Of a stretch of DNA of 64,000 nt, positions 1-12,479 are shown one piece after another. The notes under the pieces are model-generated. The model was not told the origin of the DNA. It worked only from the letters and a program-made list of their open reading frames with translations, and searched no databases. Positions within the stretch are counted from its first letter, which is position 1. Each line of letters opens with the position of its first letter. The translations under genes and the position numbers were made by a program. The stretch comes from Echiichthys vipera (taxonomy: Eukaryota > Chordata > Actinopteri > Perciformes > Trachinidae): positions 27,047,653-27,111,652 of the forward strand of contig OY829653.1 of the NCBI GenBank assembly GCA_963691815.1, in the 5' to 3' direction.

Positions 1-3000
1 ACAGAGTAAATGCAAATGTAAAATGTAAATGTAGCTCGTTAATAACCACCTCTGGTAAAATGTACATCATACAGCGGAGTTGCTTATGTGAGATTTAACA
101 CCTGATTCAGAGAAACAAGTTAATTGAGCTTTTTTCACATCAGGAAAATTATTAGTTAAATTTGGGTGATCATGTGCTGTCCAGTGAGGAAGACATTAGG
201 CCTCATGCAACAACATTTTTGTATTCTTATCTTAACTTTCTTTTCCTGTCATCAGTACAGTGAGTTTCTACGAGTGTTACACATCACATTCAGTAAACAG
301 TCCTCACTTTAGATAACTGTGTGAATGACCTGTGTAAACATGATGAATGCCTCCTGAGCGTGAATGAGCGTTTGTAAAGCCACAACAATACCATACAGTT
401 ATAACTATAAATTTGAAATTATGATATTTCTTTGACAATAGGAATACATTTAGAATCATATGAACATGAAAAATAATATCCACACATAATCACCATCCAC
501 TGTACCATCGTGCCAGCATTAATCTGTCTGTTATGTTAGACATATCGCTGTTTACAATGTGCAATTATCAAACAAATATCATTCCAATTGTAATAATATT
601 TTTATTTATCATCACTTAATACCACAGTAATGTTACCATTTCTCTTCATTCTCCTCTTTTTCCATGTATATAGCTTTTCTCTATTCCCTCCCATTTTCCC
701 ATATACAGTATATAGCTTATTTTTTTCTCACATTCTAACATGTTATTGTTTTAATTGTCCTTTAATTGTTTTTTATTGTGGTTTTAAATTGTCCTTATAT
801 TGCTTTGTTATGCACCAAAGGAGTTGCACTCTAATTTCATTGTATGCAATACAATGATACTAAAGGCTATTTGGTTCTAATCTATTCTATACTATATTAT
901 AATTCAAATTGCAGAGTCAAAATGAATAATGTCAACATAATTATAAAGTGAAATTTATATAGGATTCTCAAAATAAAAGTTGCTTCTAGGTAATGAAATA
1001 TACAATCCATTAGTGGAAAACTGCGGTTTGGAGAACAGCAGACTAACTGCTCATGACTCCTATGACAAGTGTGGATCACCAAGAGAAAATCAAAAAACTC
1101 AGAAAAATCTCTCATACAAACCACTTAAGAATGAATTAGTTTATATGAGTGGTTCTTGCGTGAGACTCAAAGCCCCAGTCCAGCTAGTGACTTTGTTGCA
1201 AGCAAGTCCCAATCTTCCCCCCAAAAAACCTAAAAGCCATGATGCACATTACAATGACAGTAGACCTGGAACACCTAAAGGGAATGTAGCCATGATACAT
1301 GTTATCTATCACATGTATCAAATTATTCTCTGTCTATTAAAGCCACCCCTTGCAGAAAGTTAAACTTTCTGACTTGGGACCCCCTAGTGGTATTTTCAAG
1401 AACATCCTGTGATTGTGATGTCCTCAGATATGTCCATGTACTTTGCAACAGTAGCAGAATAATGACTGCAGAAGGAGGACACCATTCTCCCACCTGGGAA
1501 TATAAACCACATCAACGTATTCTCATGAACAGATTGGTACAATATCATATCTTACAAAATGGTGAACATGGACCACTACACTTGCATTTGGGGTCAGTTA
1601 TATTCAGGCACCAAAACTACCGTTATGTTACCAGATGGTGACGGTTAGGGTTAGGCATGAAAACCATTGGCATGGTTTGGCTTAGTATGTGTGGGACATC
1701 AACATTAAACCAACCACGCTAGCCCAGGGGAAAGTCCTGTGTTTTAGAAGAGACAGGCCTACTGTCCAAGCAGTGGACTTTGCTTTCATTAATGCCCATG
1801 GGGAAAAAACATGACAAAATCTATCTGGGAATTGAAGGATAGTTTGACATCATAGTTTCAACGTGGGCTCTCCCTCACTTCCTGTTGGTGGGAGGGGCCT
1901 GAGGAAGAGCAAAGCCACACCACATTAGCCAAGACACAGACACAGGGGTGAGGTAGATGTTATTTGGTATGGTATGAACTTTTGAAAACGTCAAACACCA
2001 GCTGTATCAAGTCATTAACGCTGACTACACCTGGAAAATACCACAACTGACATATTGCTCTTTTGACATGACATTGGGTAATCCCCCCTCCCCCATTTGC
2101 GGAGGCAAGAAAAACGAGACACAGGGCCACCCAGACAGCAAAGGATGACAGAGCATCCTGTTCACTGAGCAGCACTGAATCACTGTCACCCTCAAGTGGT
2201 CTAATGTAAGCACAAAAGAGGGAGCCTCGGAAGAGCTCAGACTTCACTTCACCCTCACTGTCATCATGGTGAACCCAACCAACAAGCCTAGTCTGGTAAA
2301 GCTAGGACACTCAGGTAACAGACATCATGCTTAGTGCCAAGACACATAAACCACTGCTGGTGTTGGTCAACCATGATGACCACATGGGAACAGGAGAGGC
2401 ACAGTTGTGCAGGGTGTTCTCATGAAGCTAGATATGTCCTCATCTCCTGTTGCCGAAAAAAAAAAAACGGTTTTAGAATGCTTTGGGCACTTCGGTTTTG
2501 TGGGTGCAGCTAGAAGAGAATAAATTCTGACTGCTTAAATTTGTACATGACACAAACATGCAAAATTACAATATGATAAGGTGAAAATAATGGAACACCT
2601 AAGATGCTGATATCAACATAAATGTCAGTCAGCCTAACTGCTGGGTTACGGATATCTCACATCCAAACATTGTTTTGTCTGCATGTTGTCTTTGCTCTAG
2701 GATAATATGTTGGAGCGTTTGTCATTGCTTATCAGGGGATGATATATAGGCTAGCCTGCAGAGAAACATGTGTTGTGCTTTAATCTACAGTGCATAGGCC
2801 AGTATTCATGGCCAGCAGCTGGAGAAAATCACAGGAGACAAAGAGTCCACCGTGGAGAAAGGAGACATACTGCCTGCCTGCCTGGTAGATGCTGGTTCTT
2901 GTTATCAGCCCTCTCTCCACCTTATTTATGTGGTGACTTACAACCCTACATCCTCTTTTTCCTCGCAAATTGCTCCTTGGCCCACGCAGACATTTTCATA

Positions 3001-3065
3001 TGAATAAATGCCTGTTTGGTTGCTCTCATTACTGGTAGATGTTGCAGTTGATAGCACATTCAATG
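1..3065. other. Non-coding AT-rich DNA, no gene recognised
   Basis: I see no supportable gene here. Open frames at 980-1363 and 1387-1641 show no recognisable domain, and no convincing exon structure was noticed around them. A two-unit telomere-like GGTTAGGGTTAGG lies near 1644-1656, and a CTCF-like motif at 1377-1390. Confidence 0.6.
1377..1390 (-). promoter_or_regulatory. CTCF-like motif
   Basis: The plus strand reads GGACCCCCTAGTGG. This matches the reverse form of the vertebrate CTCF core (CCCYCTRSTGG) at all core positions, with mismatches only at the outer edge. A single motif is weak evidence, and the surrounding DNA may be repeat-derived. Confidence 0.25.
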
Positions 3066-3073
3066 GCAATGCT

Positions 3074-3370
3074 GTACCCTGGAAGTCCAGATGTACCGCT
3101 AGCATTTTCAATTTGCTCTGCAGATGCCTCTGGCCACGAACTGTTGGACCTCATTAACTATGTCAGAAAATCCTATCTCACCAATCAAATCGTATGGTCT
3201 ATAATGGATGGGCGTAACCAGATGAAGACAGTTGTGTGCTGTTGAAGTCAGCTAGATACGTCAACTTTTTCATAGCACTGATTGGTCGTAGTCAGTCATA
3301 TTGCTATCTACTATATCGCTCTTTGCCAGACCCTCCATCTTTCTAGATGTGAGTCTGGATTTCCAGGCTA
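3074..3370. mobile_element. hAT-like MITE, non-autonomous
   Basis: A 297-bp element is bounded by perfect 8-bp direct repeats, GCAATGCT, at 3066-3073 and 3371-3378. Its ends are inverted: the left end reads GTACCCTGGAAGTCCAGATG, and the right end on the other strand reads TAGCCTGGAAATCCAGACTC. Eight-base target duplications and short inverted ends are the mark of hAT-superfamily transposons. The interior carries no transposase frame, so the copy is a miniature element mobilised in trans. The open frame across 3039-3245 is incidental. Confidence 0.85.
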
Positions 3371-3378
3371 GCAATGCT

Positions 3379-5090
3379 TAACTCAAGGACCAAAATCCCC
3401 CAAATAACTTAAAGACCTGTGAATAATAATGATAAAAAAGGCCCGGACATTGTAAAAATGGTGCTACGTTTCACATGTGGCCAGTACCTGTCCGCTGTTT
3501 CATTCATGTGAACAGTCAGAAGCTAATAGGGAAAGTTGCAAATTATTGTTAGTTGAAATGTGAAGCTATTAAGCTATTTTTAAAAAGCCAACAACACATC
3601 TACAGGAAAGCCTAATCAGTAGGAAATGAAAGGGAAACAACTAAGAGTCCACAGCTATGCTAACTTCTCTGTGTCTGTCATGCTCACAATGAAAATGTTT
3701 TGCATGTCATGTTTACCAAGGTCACCATTTAAGTTTATGTTGTTTATTAGCATGCTAACACTTGCTATCAGCACTAAACACAAAGTGAAGCATACACTGA
3801 CGGGAATGTCATGGTATTCAGTCATAAAAATGGATGAAATGTGCAGGAACATCACCGAAATTGTTTCGAACCATGTTTAGAACAACCTCGTGCAGGAGCA
3901 TTTTTTATTCAGGAGCTCTTCTTATTCAGATGCATGGAGACAAGACATGCAAGTTGTGTGATACAATTCCAATATGTTCAACAGCTCCTATAGTCTTGTA
4001 AGTAGAAAAACAAACACACAGGCTACTCATCATTCTCTGCCTCATATCCATGTATTAGTTTGTGTTTTACGCCCCAGTTTCACACTGCTGCTCTCTTATT
4101 GACAAGCCCCTACTGTGATATTTATGTCACATATTTAATATGGACATGGGAATGATTATCAAATCCATAGTTGCCAAGAGAGTCCGGTCGGCCTTAAATA
4201 ATGGATGAGCAAGGATGCGACTCAATTTGTGAGGCCGCACAGAAAGACAGGGCAAGTGCAGCCATCGACCCCTCCACCCATCCCCATCGCTTTCTCCCTC
4301 TCCGGAACGTCATTATTCTGGTCGATCCTTTCTCCCCTTGCTTGACATCATTCAATGTAATCATCCTTCAATAAAAAACCTGCTTGTAATAAAAGGAACA
4401 ACCCAGGTCAATACACAGAATATGGAGAAGGATGACCGTGTGGTGGAAGACAGCGTATAAATGAGCCTCTTTATCAAAGCGGATAGCCGCCTGGTGCCTT
4501 AACAGGAATTCGACCGTGGCTGGAGTTATCATTACTGTTACCTTTGGTATCATCAGTGTTTGTGCTCTGTGAATATGAGGAAGAATGATGGCTACATTAA
4601 TGAATCAATGGGCTAATGAAGCAGCCATTGTGTTGGTTTATTGAAATACACTGAGGAAAATTGAAGGCTTCTGAAGCATCTCTGCACTCAGTGTTCTGCT
4701 GTCATATTACTGGATTGCCACTCTTAGCAATAGCAAAGGAAGAAAGGATATTACTATTTTCGAAAAACATAGTTATTAGTATCTATCATGTGACAGCTGC
4801 ATCCAATACTGCACTGTGTGCAAGGAAAGAAGTGGTGGAGAAAAGAAAAGAGCAAAAAGGAAACAAAGGTCACATCATTGCGACATGCTGTTCCTCAGCT
4901 ACACACAAGCCAGTCTGGACTGAGGCTGGTTCGAGGGTCAAATTAGCTGACGGGATAATTTTGTCAGGACAACATGCAGAGCTGCTGATTATCCCTGAGC
5001 TAGCATCATTTTTGTTTATCAAAAAATGTTAATTGCCTGTTTTTACGAGTAGAAAAAGATTAAAAGTTAATAGGAGAGACTAAATAAACA
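3379..5090. other. Non-coding DNA, no gene recognised
   Basis: No gene is supportable. The stretch around 4560-4640 (ATTAATGAATCAATGGGC and flanks) has the look of conserved non-coding DNA with homeodomain-type motifs, but nothing in a single sequence proves it. Confidence 0.5.
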
Positions 5091-5092
5091 CA

Positions 5093-5210
5093 ATGCAATT
5101 GCATGAGGCTGTAGAAGATGGTAATTAATTTGTGGCCACCCCTGAGCTAATTAGCTAATATAAAGCAGGAAAAAAGAAGTTAATGAGGCTTAATGTAACT
5201 GATACACTGA
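5093..5210. promoter_or_regulatory. Homeodomain/POU-type motif cluster (candidate enhancer)
   Basis: Two perfect 12-bp palindromes, ATGCAATTGCAT (5093-5104) and AGCTAATTAGCT (5145-5156), flank a GGTAATTAATTTG run. AGTTAATGAGGCTTAATG follows. TAATTA cores bind many homeodomain proteins and ATGCAAT resembles a POU octamer half. The density within about 120 bp suggests a regulatory element; this is inference from motifs only. Confidence 0.3.
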
Positions 5211-6790
5211 AAAGTTTAGACTAATGAATTTATGAATGCGTGAGGAAATCAACTTCATGCTCGCTCCAACTTTCACGTTGCGAGGCACCTCCTGCAGATG
5301 GAAGTTGTTGTGGCTTGATCACCTTTGATGTGCCATAGAAGAGTTTAGTGCTGTATAAAATTCCATAGCTGTTTGAGTCAGTATGTGAAAGCCGAATCTG
5401 AAGTACCGCCTCCATGCCGAGCGAGAGATGGTGGACCGTAGGAGGGCTCATACCAGCCCAGCGGTGAGTTTGTTTTGTGAATCCTCGGGGTGTAACTGGT
5501 CTGAGGACAGGGGGGTTTGTATATTGGGAGGTCTGGGGAGGTCACTTTGGCTGGGGAAAGGGAGTACCAGAAAATAATTATCTGCTGCTAGCTTCCTATG
5601 GGGCTCTTGGTGAAGATAGTATAGGGGGCTATGTCACAATGTCAGCTGCTACATACCAATCCCAGCATGCACCAGCATCCAAACTACGCCATGCATATCC
5701 TCTACCGGGTCCTGGGTGATTGGGATGTAACTTCTTAGCATGTTCATAGCTCTAATATCTGTCTGCCTCACTCTATTCACCTCTGAAGTTCATTTTAAGA
5801 AACAGCTTATTATTTCACTTACTACTGTGCGGACCGCAGAGGACATTACTTACACTCAATAGGGTCACAATGGCATTTAGTGTTGACACTATGGACTAAG
5901 GTTCATGGGTAATTTGAATAAAATTATAGGGCCGTGATGAATCCTGCTAGTGAGTGGGAGCCAGAGCAGCGAAGTAATGGTAATCAGGTAATTGCAGCTT
6001 TCATAAATGTAATTTATCATGGAGGCAAAGGCCAGCAGTGGTAGCTGACTAGGTACCACACTTGCTGTCTCTTCAGACTGACTTGCAAACCTTTCACGTG
6101 GTGACATATGTCTTTATGAGCTGTAGGGAAGCATAATGGGTGATAAGGTCGAAATACCCCCATCAAAGCATCCCTGTCATATTACATAAATCAGCACTCT
6201 AAATGGACATCTTCCCACACAGTTTGCTTTCTTGTTCATGGTTTACAGCAGGTAATTTGTCAATCACACTTTGATGGAGCAACACAGAGGCTATTAATAA
6301 CATTCATATAATAGATTTACAAGTGTCAAAGACACTTTGCAGTGTTACAACTGGGAATTGCATGGATGAGCTGGTGTGTCATGTCATCTGTGATCTGTAC
6401 AGTACATTCAGCAATGCCAGGGAGGATATTTAGCTTTTTAGTTTTGGTTACTCAGACAGACTTTTGGCATCAGAGAACATGCAGCACATGCTCACAACAT
6501 TTGGTTAAGTGAGAATTAACAGAGATAATACAGCCAGTTATTTATATGAATGTCAGATATTACATTTCTTCACACAATTTGAATATTTGTCATTTGTATC
6601 CTCCTGATTCTCATAAAGAAAGTTTTTACTTGCTGTTAAGATTATAAACGGCTACATATAGCACTTTTCTAAATAAATATCCATGTGATCAGTGGATATG
6701 ACCCACTCTATTTCCTGAGTCACAGTTGCAGCAGGTTAACTTTGGGTTTGGGCTACTAGAGAGTGCGTTTAACACTTTTGTGAAAATATG
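5211..6790. other. Non-coding DNA, no gene recognised
   Basis: Short open frames on both strands (5230-5451, 5477-5719, 5889-6107) have no recognisable domain or splice context. No repeat boundary could be placed. Confidence 0.5.
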
Positions 6791-6793
6791 TCA

Positions 6794-6831
6794 AACTATT
6801 CTCTAGTCGCTTTTGTGACTAGAGAATAGTT
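6794..6831. repeat. Near-perfect inverted repeat (hairpin)
   Basis: Two 17-bp arms, AACTATTCTCTAGTCGC and GTGACTAGAGAATAGTT, pair with a single mismatch around a TTTT loop. Outside them, ACTTTTG and CAAAAGT could extend the fold. No transposon ends or target duplications were seen. Confidence 0.8.
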
Positions 6832-7068
6832 CAAAAGTTAAATAAGAAGAGTGATACTTCTCATATTTTTATGAAACTAAAGTATAGCTTATCTTAGAAA
6901 GACTAAAAATGAGGAAATAGATAAGCCTCTGGGGGCAATGGCTATTATTTCAGGCTTTCCCGTTGTTCCCAGGGGGAATACGAGCCAAGACTTCCTCTTT
7001 CGGTCATTGTTAACAGCTCGATTAGCAATATGAGACATGAAGTTGAGAGATGTTGTCTATATCAACAG

Positions 7069-7170
7069 ATAAATAACAAAATGCTAATAAAAAGCTAAAT
7101 CGTCATCAGAAAATAGCTGATGGGTACGGTGATTGCATGACGGCCAATGAGATCTGCCTTGTTTGCTCTC
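7069..7170. repeat. Diverged interspersed repeat, copy 1
   Basis: This segment resembles 33868-33967: both share the order AATAACAAAA, AGCTAAATC, TCATCAGA, GATGGGT, GGCCA and a CTSCCT-like end. Similarity is clear by eye but diverged. The family is not named and the true boundaries are unknown. Confidence 0.5.
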
Positions 7171-7914
7171 CACAAGCTCCACATTTACTTTCACCCAACT
7201 AAAGCCTGCAAAATTTTCTAATAGAAGTCTTTGCAAATAAGCAAATAAATGTAGAGTAAAAAAAGGTCAATACATATAACATAGCTATACATATATACTT
7301 ATATCATCTAGCATGCTAATCCATTATCACGTTTCGAGTCTATACTATTTTACTTTCTGTTCACAGAGCAGCAATTTCTTGTTCTTGCTGTTGCAAAACC
7401 AGTACAGTACATCTATTTCAAATGACATTTGAGATCCAGCTGGTATACTCATATTATTTATTCTATTGGAGAACTGCAATGGCAATCTCAAGCATACCTC
7501 TCATCCAACCTGTTGAGAGGCATGTCGAAAGCTCAGTCACAACAATTTGTCCCCTAATTCAAAACTCTAAAGATACATTCAAGGCTGATTCACAAATAGC
7601 CAGACTGACAAGCAGGTGTACACGTCATCAAGACAAAAAGGAGGACAAAACCAAGCCAATTGAAGCCATGTGTGTTGGTGTAAGGGCCCCTGCTTTATCC
7701 TCTGTAATAGCTTTAGTGGACACTCATGGAAAACACAGAAAGGAGATGACAAAGGATTGTTTATGGGTCAGATACTCATTTCATAAAAGCCTCCCGCGGA
7801 AAACTGAAACATGATAGGTCAAATACAGGTCTAAATGCCTTTTCCAGTTTTCCTATTTTCTCATTTCAACATATCCGTCTGGTGTCCATGCTCTCTCGCC
7901 TCTGTAATGGAAAA

Positions 7915-8062
7915 CTATTGCAGAAGCATTTCTCCGTCAGCCGGGGTCAAGAGGTCATCACTGATGTCACTCTCAAAGTAACCAGTGGCAAATAGGTCCT
8001 GACATGTGCTCTCCAATGAAAGAATGAGACCGGACAGCTCCTCTGGCTTCCCGACTGATAAG
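7915..8062 (-). CDS. Candidate terminal coding exon of unidentified gene
   Basis: On the minus strand a pyrimidine-rich acceptor (ATTCTTTTCTATAG) precedes an open frame of 48 codons ending in TAG at 7915-7917. The peptide contains FATGYFESDISDDLLTPADG, which looks protein-like, though I recognise no family. The first base completes a codon begun by the AG that ends the candidate exon at 9096-9197, giving an AGC serine junction and a 1033-bp intron. The frame also stays open upstream of the acceptor to about 8200, so an unspliced reading is possible. Alternatives are a chance frame or a conserved non-coding element. No polyadenylation site was assigned. Confidence 0.35.
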
Positions 8063-8199
8063 CTATAGAAAAGAATATGTGAGGCTTGGAGGATCACAGA
8101 CACTGCTCCTGCCTTTTGAGAGACTAATACCAGCTGCTGCATTAAGGTACAAATAACAGCTGGGTGATCTGAGGGAGAGGCAGGTTTTTTCTTTTGTCT

Positions 8200-9095
8200 T
8201 GTTTACCTCCCACAATGCTGTTTGACATAATTCAGAATATGGCTGTTGAACCTTTGACTGTATTCAATACATTTTTATTTTTTAAACTTCAGCATTCATT
8301 CACTTATGTCAAAAGACATTTATATTATAAAGATGCCATTTCACCTCTCAGGTTTGCGTTTTACTACATACAAGTGATACTCTTCCTCTTCCCACCTCCT
8401 TCCATCTCCTTCCCATCTTCATCTAGTGTTAGAGCGCAACAAATTCCTCTTGTTCACTGTCAGATGCATGTCATGTAGTGTGTTATTTGATATGTACATC
8501 CCAGACTAGTACAGATTTCTACGCCTGTTTGGTCTACACAGGCGTGTAGTGCGTCGCCATGCAGCGTGACTGCTCGTTCCCTGCCGCGGCTTCCCATCTT
8601 CAATCTCATCTGTTCTCCTGTCAGTGCAGAATATACTCTGGCAATGGCTTACATTACAAAAAGGAAACATGATGAGAGTTAAAATATAAAACCTAACATA
8701 TACCTGATATATTAATGAGGGCTTTGCTTTCTTTATTCCATCACTCCTTTCGTATCTCTATCTCCTCTCTTCTCTGTCTGATTCTCCTTTACAGCAGTCA
8801 GAGAAAGGATGACTGACTGAGCAGGAGACTGGCATTTTCTGATAGAGTTACACCCCACAAATGGAGTCAATCAAGGGCTGGCTGAAAGAAAAAAATCTTT
8901 TTCTGACAGATGTGTCAGCAAGATTGTCAGGCCTCCATGACAACAAATCCATAGCACTAAAAAGAATAAAGAAGAGGAGGGGGTAGGGCGGATGGAGAGA
9001 AGAAGAAGAGATGAGAGTTAAGGAAAACCGAAAACCCTGACAAAGTGTAAAACAGGAACCCTCCGAGTGAATTCCTAGTCAATCAGAGCACTTAC
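8200..9095. other. Non-coding DNA, possible intron
   Basis: If the flanking exon candidates are real, most of this stretch belongs to the intron between them (8063-9095). The plus-strand open frame at 8194-8478 is pyrimidine-rich and has no recognisable domain. A purine-rich block occupies about 8960-9030. Confidence 0.4.
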
Positions 9096-9197
9096 CTTTC
9101 AGCTGTCCATAACGCTATTTCATAGCAATTATTACCCCCACTGAGCAGGTGACAGGCTTGTGTGCCGATGGCAGCGCCACACAAACTCCCGGTAATC
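9096..9197 (-). CDS. Candidate internal coding exon of unidentified gene
   Basis: On the minus strand the acceptor CTTCCCTCCCAATCC...CATTTCAG leads into 102 nt that end at AAAG followed by GTAAGTGCT, an almost ideal donor. One frame is open throughout: one leading base, 33 codons, then AG. The peptide includes GSLCGAAIGTQACHLLSGG and has no family I recognise. Phase matches both neighbours: the AG at the end of 12265-12338 completes its first codon, and its own trailing AG is completed by 7915-8062. The strong donor plus phase agreement is the main evidence. A nine-base donor match of this quality could still occur by chance in 64 kb, so this remains a prediction. Confidence 0.4.
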
Positions 9198-12100
9198 CTG
9201 AAATGACGGATTGGGAGGGAAGCCTTGCAGTGATTTGTGACAAAGTAACTGAACATAGACTTCTGTACTTAGAAACGTGAGAGTAGTTTGTCTTCATGCT
9301 TATAGTAACTCTCTCCACTTTGATTTGATGTGCAGGTTTTAGTCCGCTTCACCAATATGCTCGCTCGGCTTATGGGGGCCATTGCCATTCAAGTTCTAAA
9401 TTGAAAAACTGCTGTAGGGTGACCATTTGGTGTTGACACTGTATAAATTGATAAAAGTGTTGTTTTTGTCAATGTGAAATGTCATTTTTATATCATCCTA
9501 ATTAATAGTAGCATCATTGATTTCACTTTGTGACTTCTGTTAATCCTTTCTTTTGTTTTATTGCACTTTTATACTAATGCAACAAAATTCTACAGCATTG
9601 TTTCTGCACAGCTGAAGCAGGCATATTCACAGTCACACCATAAAGATCGCTTTGTTTGACTGTTACCCATAAAAAAACCCAAACCCCTCTTGCTTGTAAT
9701 TTTTTTCTTCTGCCAAGCCCTTAAGTCTTAAAGCTTCCCGCCTGTTATATTTCCACCACATCAATATGTCACCTTGTTCCGCTACGGCAGGATGTCAACG
9801 TAATGCAACTCTGGGGTTAAGAAAACACCATCTTTGCCTGCTGACTGATAGCCTGTCACTGCTCACACAAAAAGTTTAGAAATTTGATCCACCTGTCATC
9901 TTGCCTGTTATTATGAATCTCTTCCTCTAGCAGCTCTGAGGCCCATTCAGATGCAGTCTAGCTTGGCCTCGCTCAGCGTTAGTTACATGGATGAGAGCAA
10001 ACTTCAAATCACTCCAAGTGAGTGAGAGAGAAAGAATCCAGCTCATCTTAATGTAAACAATTGGGCCCAGTGGTGAACCCACCAAAATAGACACCACTGT
10101 AGGGAGGAAGGTCTTGTAATCTGATTTAACTTATATGAGTCATACAGCTCAAATTGAAGCATCTGGTTGATTCTTTAAATAATCTCTGTGTTTCCTTAAA
10201 ATAAAAGCATGAGGACAAATTTAACAAATTACCACTCCAGCTAAGATCTTGACAACTGTGTTGCCCCCTCCTACCTCTGTGTGTTTTTCCCCCTTTTTTA
10301 ATCCCCAGAAGACGAGAGCAAACACAAAAAGAGAATACGTGTTTCTTTATCTCTAACCTCACGGTGAACTGCAGATGACCTTCTGAGTCAACTGCATTAG
10401 CTTTGGGGTGGTCAGACTAACGAGTGTAGATGTGTGTGTGCTGGGGGGGAGAGAAAAGGGGGGATTTTTCATGCTCTCCATTACAGTTGTTTAGGTTAGA
10501 GGGGTTAACGCAATGAGGCTAAGTAAGTTTGAACTGTGAATCACATCAGCAGACTTGTGCATTCACTTATGCACAAGTGCAAATGCACAATCCAGAGGTA
10601 ATCACATTACCTCAGCCCAGCCTTTATATAAATTGCAGGACTGAGGCATGGTGAAGGGCAGATATTAAGAGGTCCTAAATGTATCATGCTGTTAGAAATA
10701 CCTTTATTACTAAGGGTTACTTGTAGTACCTTTCTTCAGAGTGCTAAAGAAAATTCATTGTTTCAGTTTTCAAACAGCAATTTCCTTGACTGAGCCCCCT
10801 TTTTTCTTTTCCCAGATAGAGCCTGAGACTGATTTATTATAGATTTTCTGTGTTTTGATTGTTTTGCTGAGAAGCAGGATGGGAAGATGGGACTTCCAGC
10901 TGCTCTGGATGCTTGGGAGTCCTGGGAGTCCTGGCCCGGCTGCCCTCCCGACTGGCCTAGCCAAGTGGGCATGCGCTGTTGTGGGCCACGGCAGGGGGTT
11001 GATGGGGCTGCAGAGGCTGGGCCAGAGAGGCCACAGATGCCTTAAATGACTTGGCATGATGGGATAGCAAACGGTTAGGAGCACGACTCGCAAGTAAATC
11101 AAAACTGTTTTTCAGTGATATGTGAGCAGGTATGTTTGAATCTACAAACACACATGTATAATGCATGAGCATGGTGGGGGAGTCACTGTTGGGACTTCCT
11201 GTACCGCTTCACACTGTATTCCCATAAGTTTTAAAGCTGTATTTTTTTTGTTTTTATAAAATTATATAATAAAACTATAAAATTAAATTTTTTGTTGTAC
11301 ACAATATTGTCAAACTACAATTTTCGGTCTGTCAAATTAAAGTGGTATTTTAAGGACATATGTATGTATGTAGTCCTGGCTAGCTTCTCAAACAAAGATG
11401 CCCCAGGAAGAGCTTCCAACCTGCAGTTGAATCACCCATGATACCATACCACCAGAAGGGCCCCCATTAGAGAGTAATTCATGTGGAAGCTGTGGGACAC
11501 CAAAATCATTATCAAGCAACGGACCTGCCAACTTCTCATTGTGCCACAGTCTGGTATTATGCACATTCTTTGACTTTGAGGGAAATAAATGTGCTTTTTG
11601 CATGGGAATTGAATTCCTTGGCTTTTTCAGTTTTAAATAGAACATTTTAGTTTTGCATTTAGGATCCAACCAGCGTATCATATTCATGTAATTGTAGGAG
11701 TAATTTATCTCCCTGGTCCTTTACATCCTGCCTTTTTTTGATGTGCAACACTGGTCCATCAAGTTTTGCGGCAATCATTTTAAACCACAATCAATCCCAC
11801 TTGCTCCCATTAACGTAGCTCGTACTGCAGCTTACACATGTGGTTTTAATACATCATTTATAAACAGTGGCTTCGTATCAGTCTGCACAAGTGAATCCAC
11901 TTGACAAACACTAACTACATCTGTTTTATGCTGTGATATATACATACTTTAATATAGTTTCACATTTGAAGGATTTGATTATTTGATTCACATACATTCA
12001 CATTTTTTAAAAATAAAAAAGTTCAGCGGTGCAAACCACTACAGAATACCTCACAGATATGCCATTTTTTGACTTTCTGCATGCTCCTCCAATTACAAAC

Positions 12101-12264
12101 ACTCTCCTGTTTCAGCGCTCAAGCACAGCAGCTCAAACTGTGAAATGCAGGAAAAATGTGGGTGATCAGGTGGGACCCGGGTTGGGGGGGAGAGAGAGAG
12201 AGAAAAGCCAAACTAGTCCCTTTAACTTTTTAAAGACTTTTCAGCATTTGTTCTGCACACTTAC
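9198..12264. other. Non-coding DNA, possible intron with GC-rich patch
   Basis: No gene is clear. About 10870-11050 is markedly GC-richer than its surroundings and gives open frames in several phases on both strands, typical of base composition rather than coding. It could be a conserved element. A short GA run lies near 12188-12202. Confidence 0.4.
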
Positions 12265-12338
12265 CTACGCAAACTCCAAGGGGCCACAGTGACTAGGGTC
12301 CCATTTCGGGCCCAGCGTGGAGCCGGCGAGCTCCTCAG
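12265..12338 (-). CDS. Candidate internal coding exon of unidentified gene
   Basis: On the minus strand, acceptor GCGCTCTCATTTTACAG precedes 74 nt ending in GCGTAG and donor GTAAGTGTG. Frame 0 is open for 24 codons and includes NGTLVTVAPWSLR, leaving AG to pair with the G that opens the exon at 9096-9197. A second frame is also open but closes with TAG exactly at the exon end, so the frame choice rests on phase agreement with the downstream candidate. No family is recognised. The surrounding GC-rich 12290-12430 stretch could instead be conserved non-coding DNA. Confidence 0.3.
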
Positions 12339-12479
12339 CTGTAAAATGAGAGCGCCGGAGCGCAGTGTGAAAATGGATTAGCCTCGCTGAGATAAGGGGA
12401 GCCCTCAGCGAGCCATGCACCCCTTCAATGGGGAAAAAGAACTGCTGTACAAATTGTTTTTGGTACATTAAGTACCTGT

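Noticed and set aside
1642..1658. Telomere-like GGTTAGGGTTAGG
   Set aside because: Only two units; such short runs are common and not evidence of a telomere.
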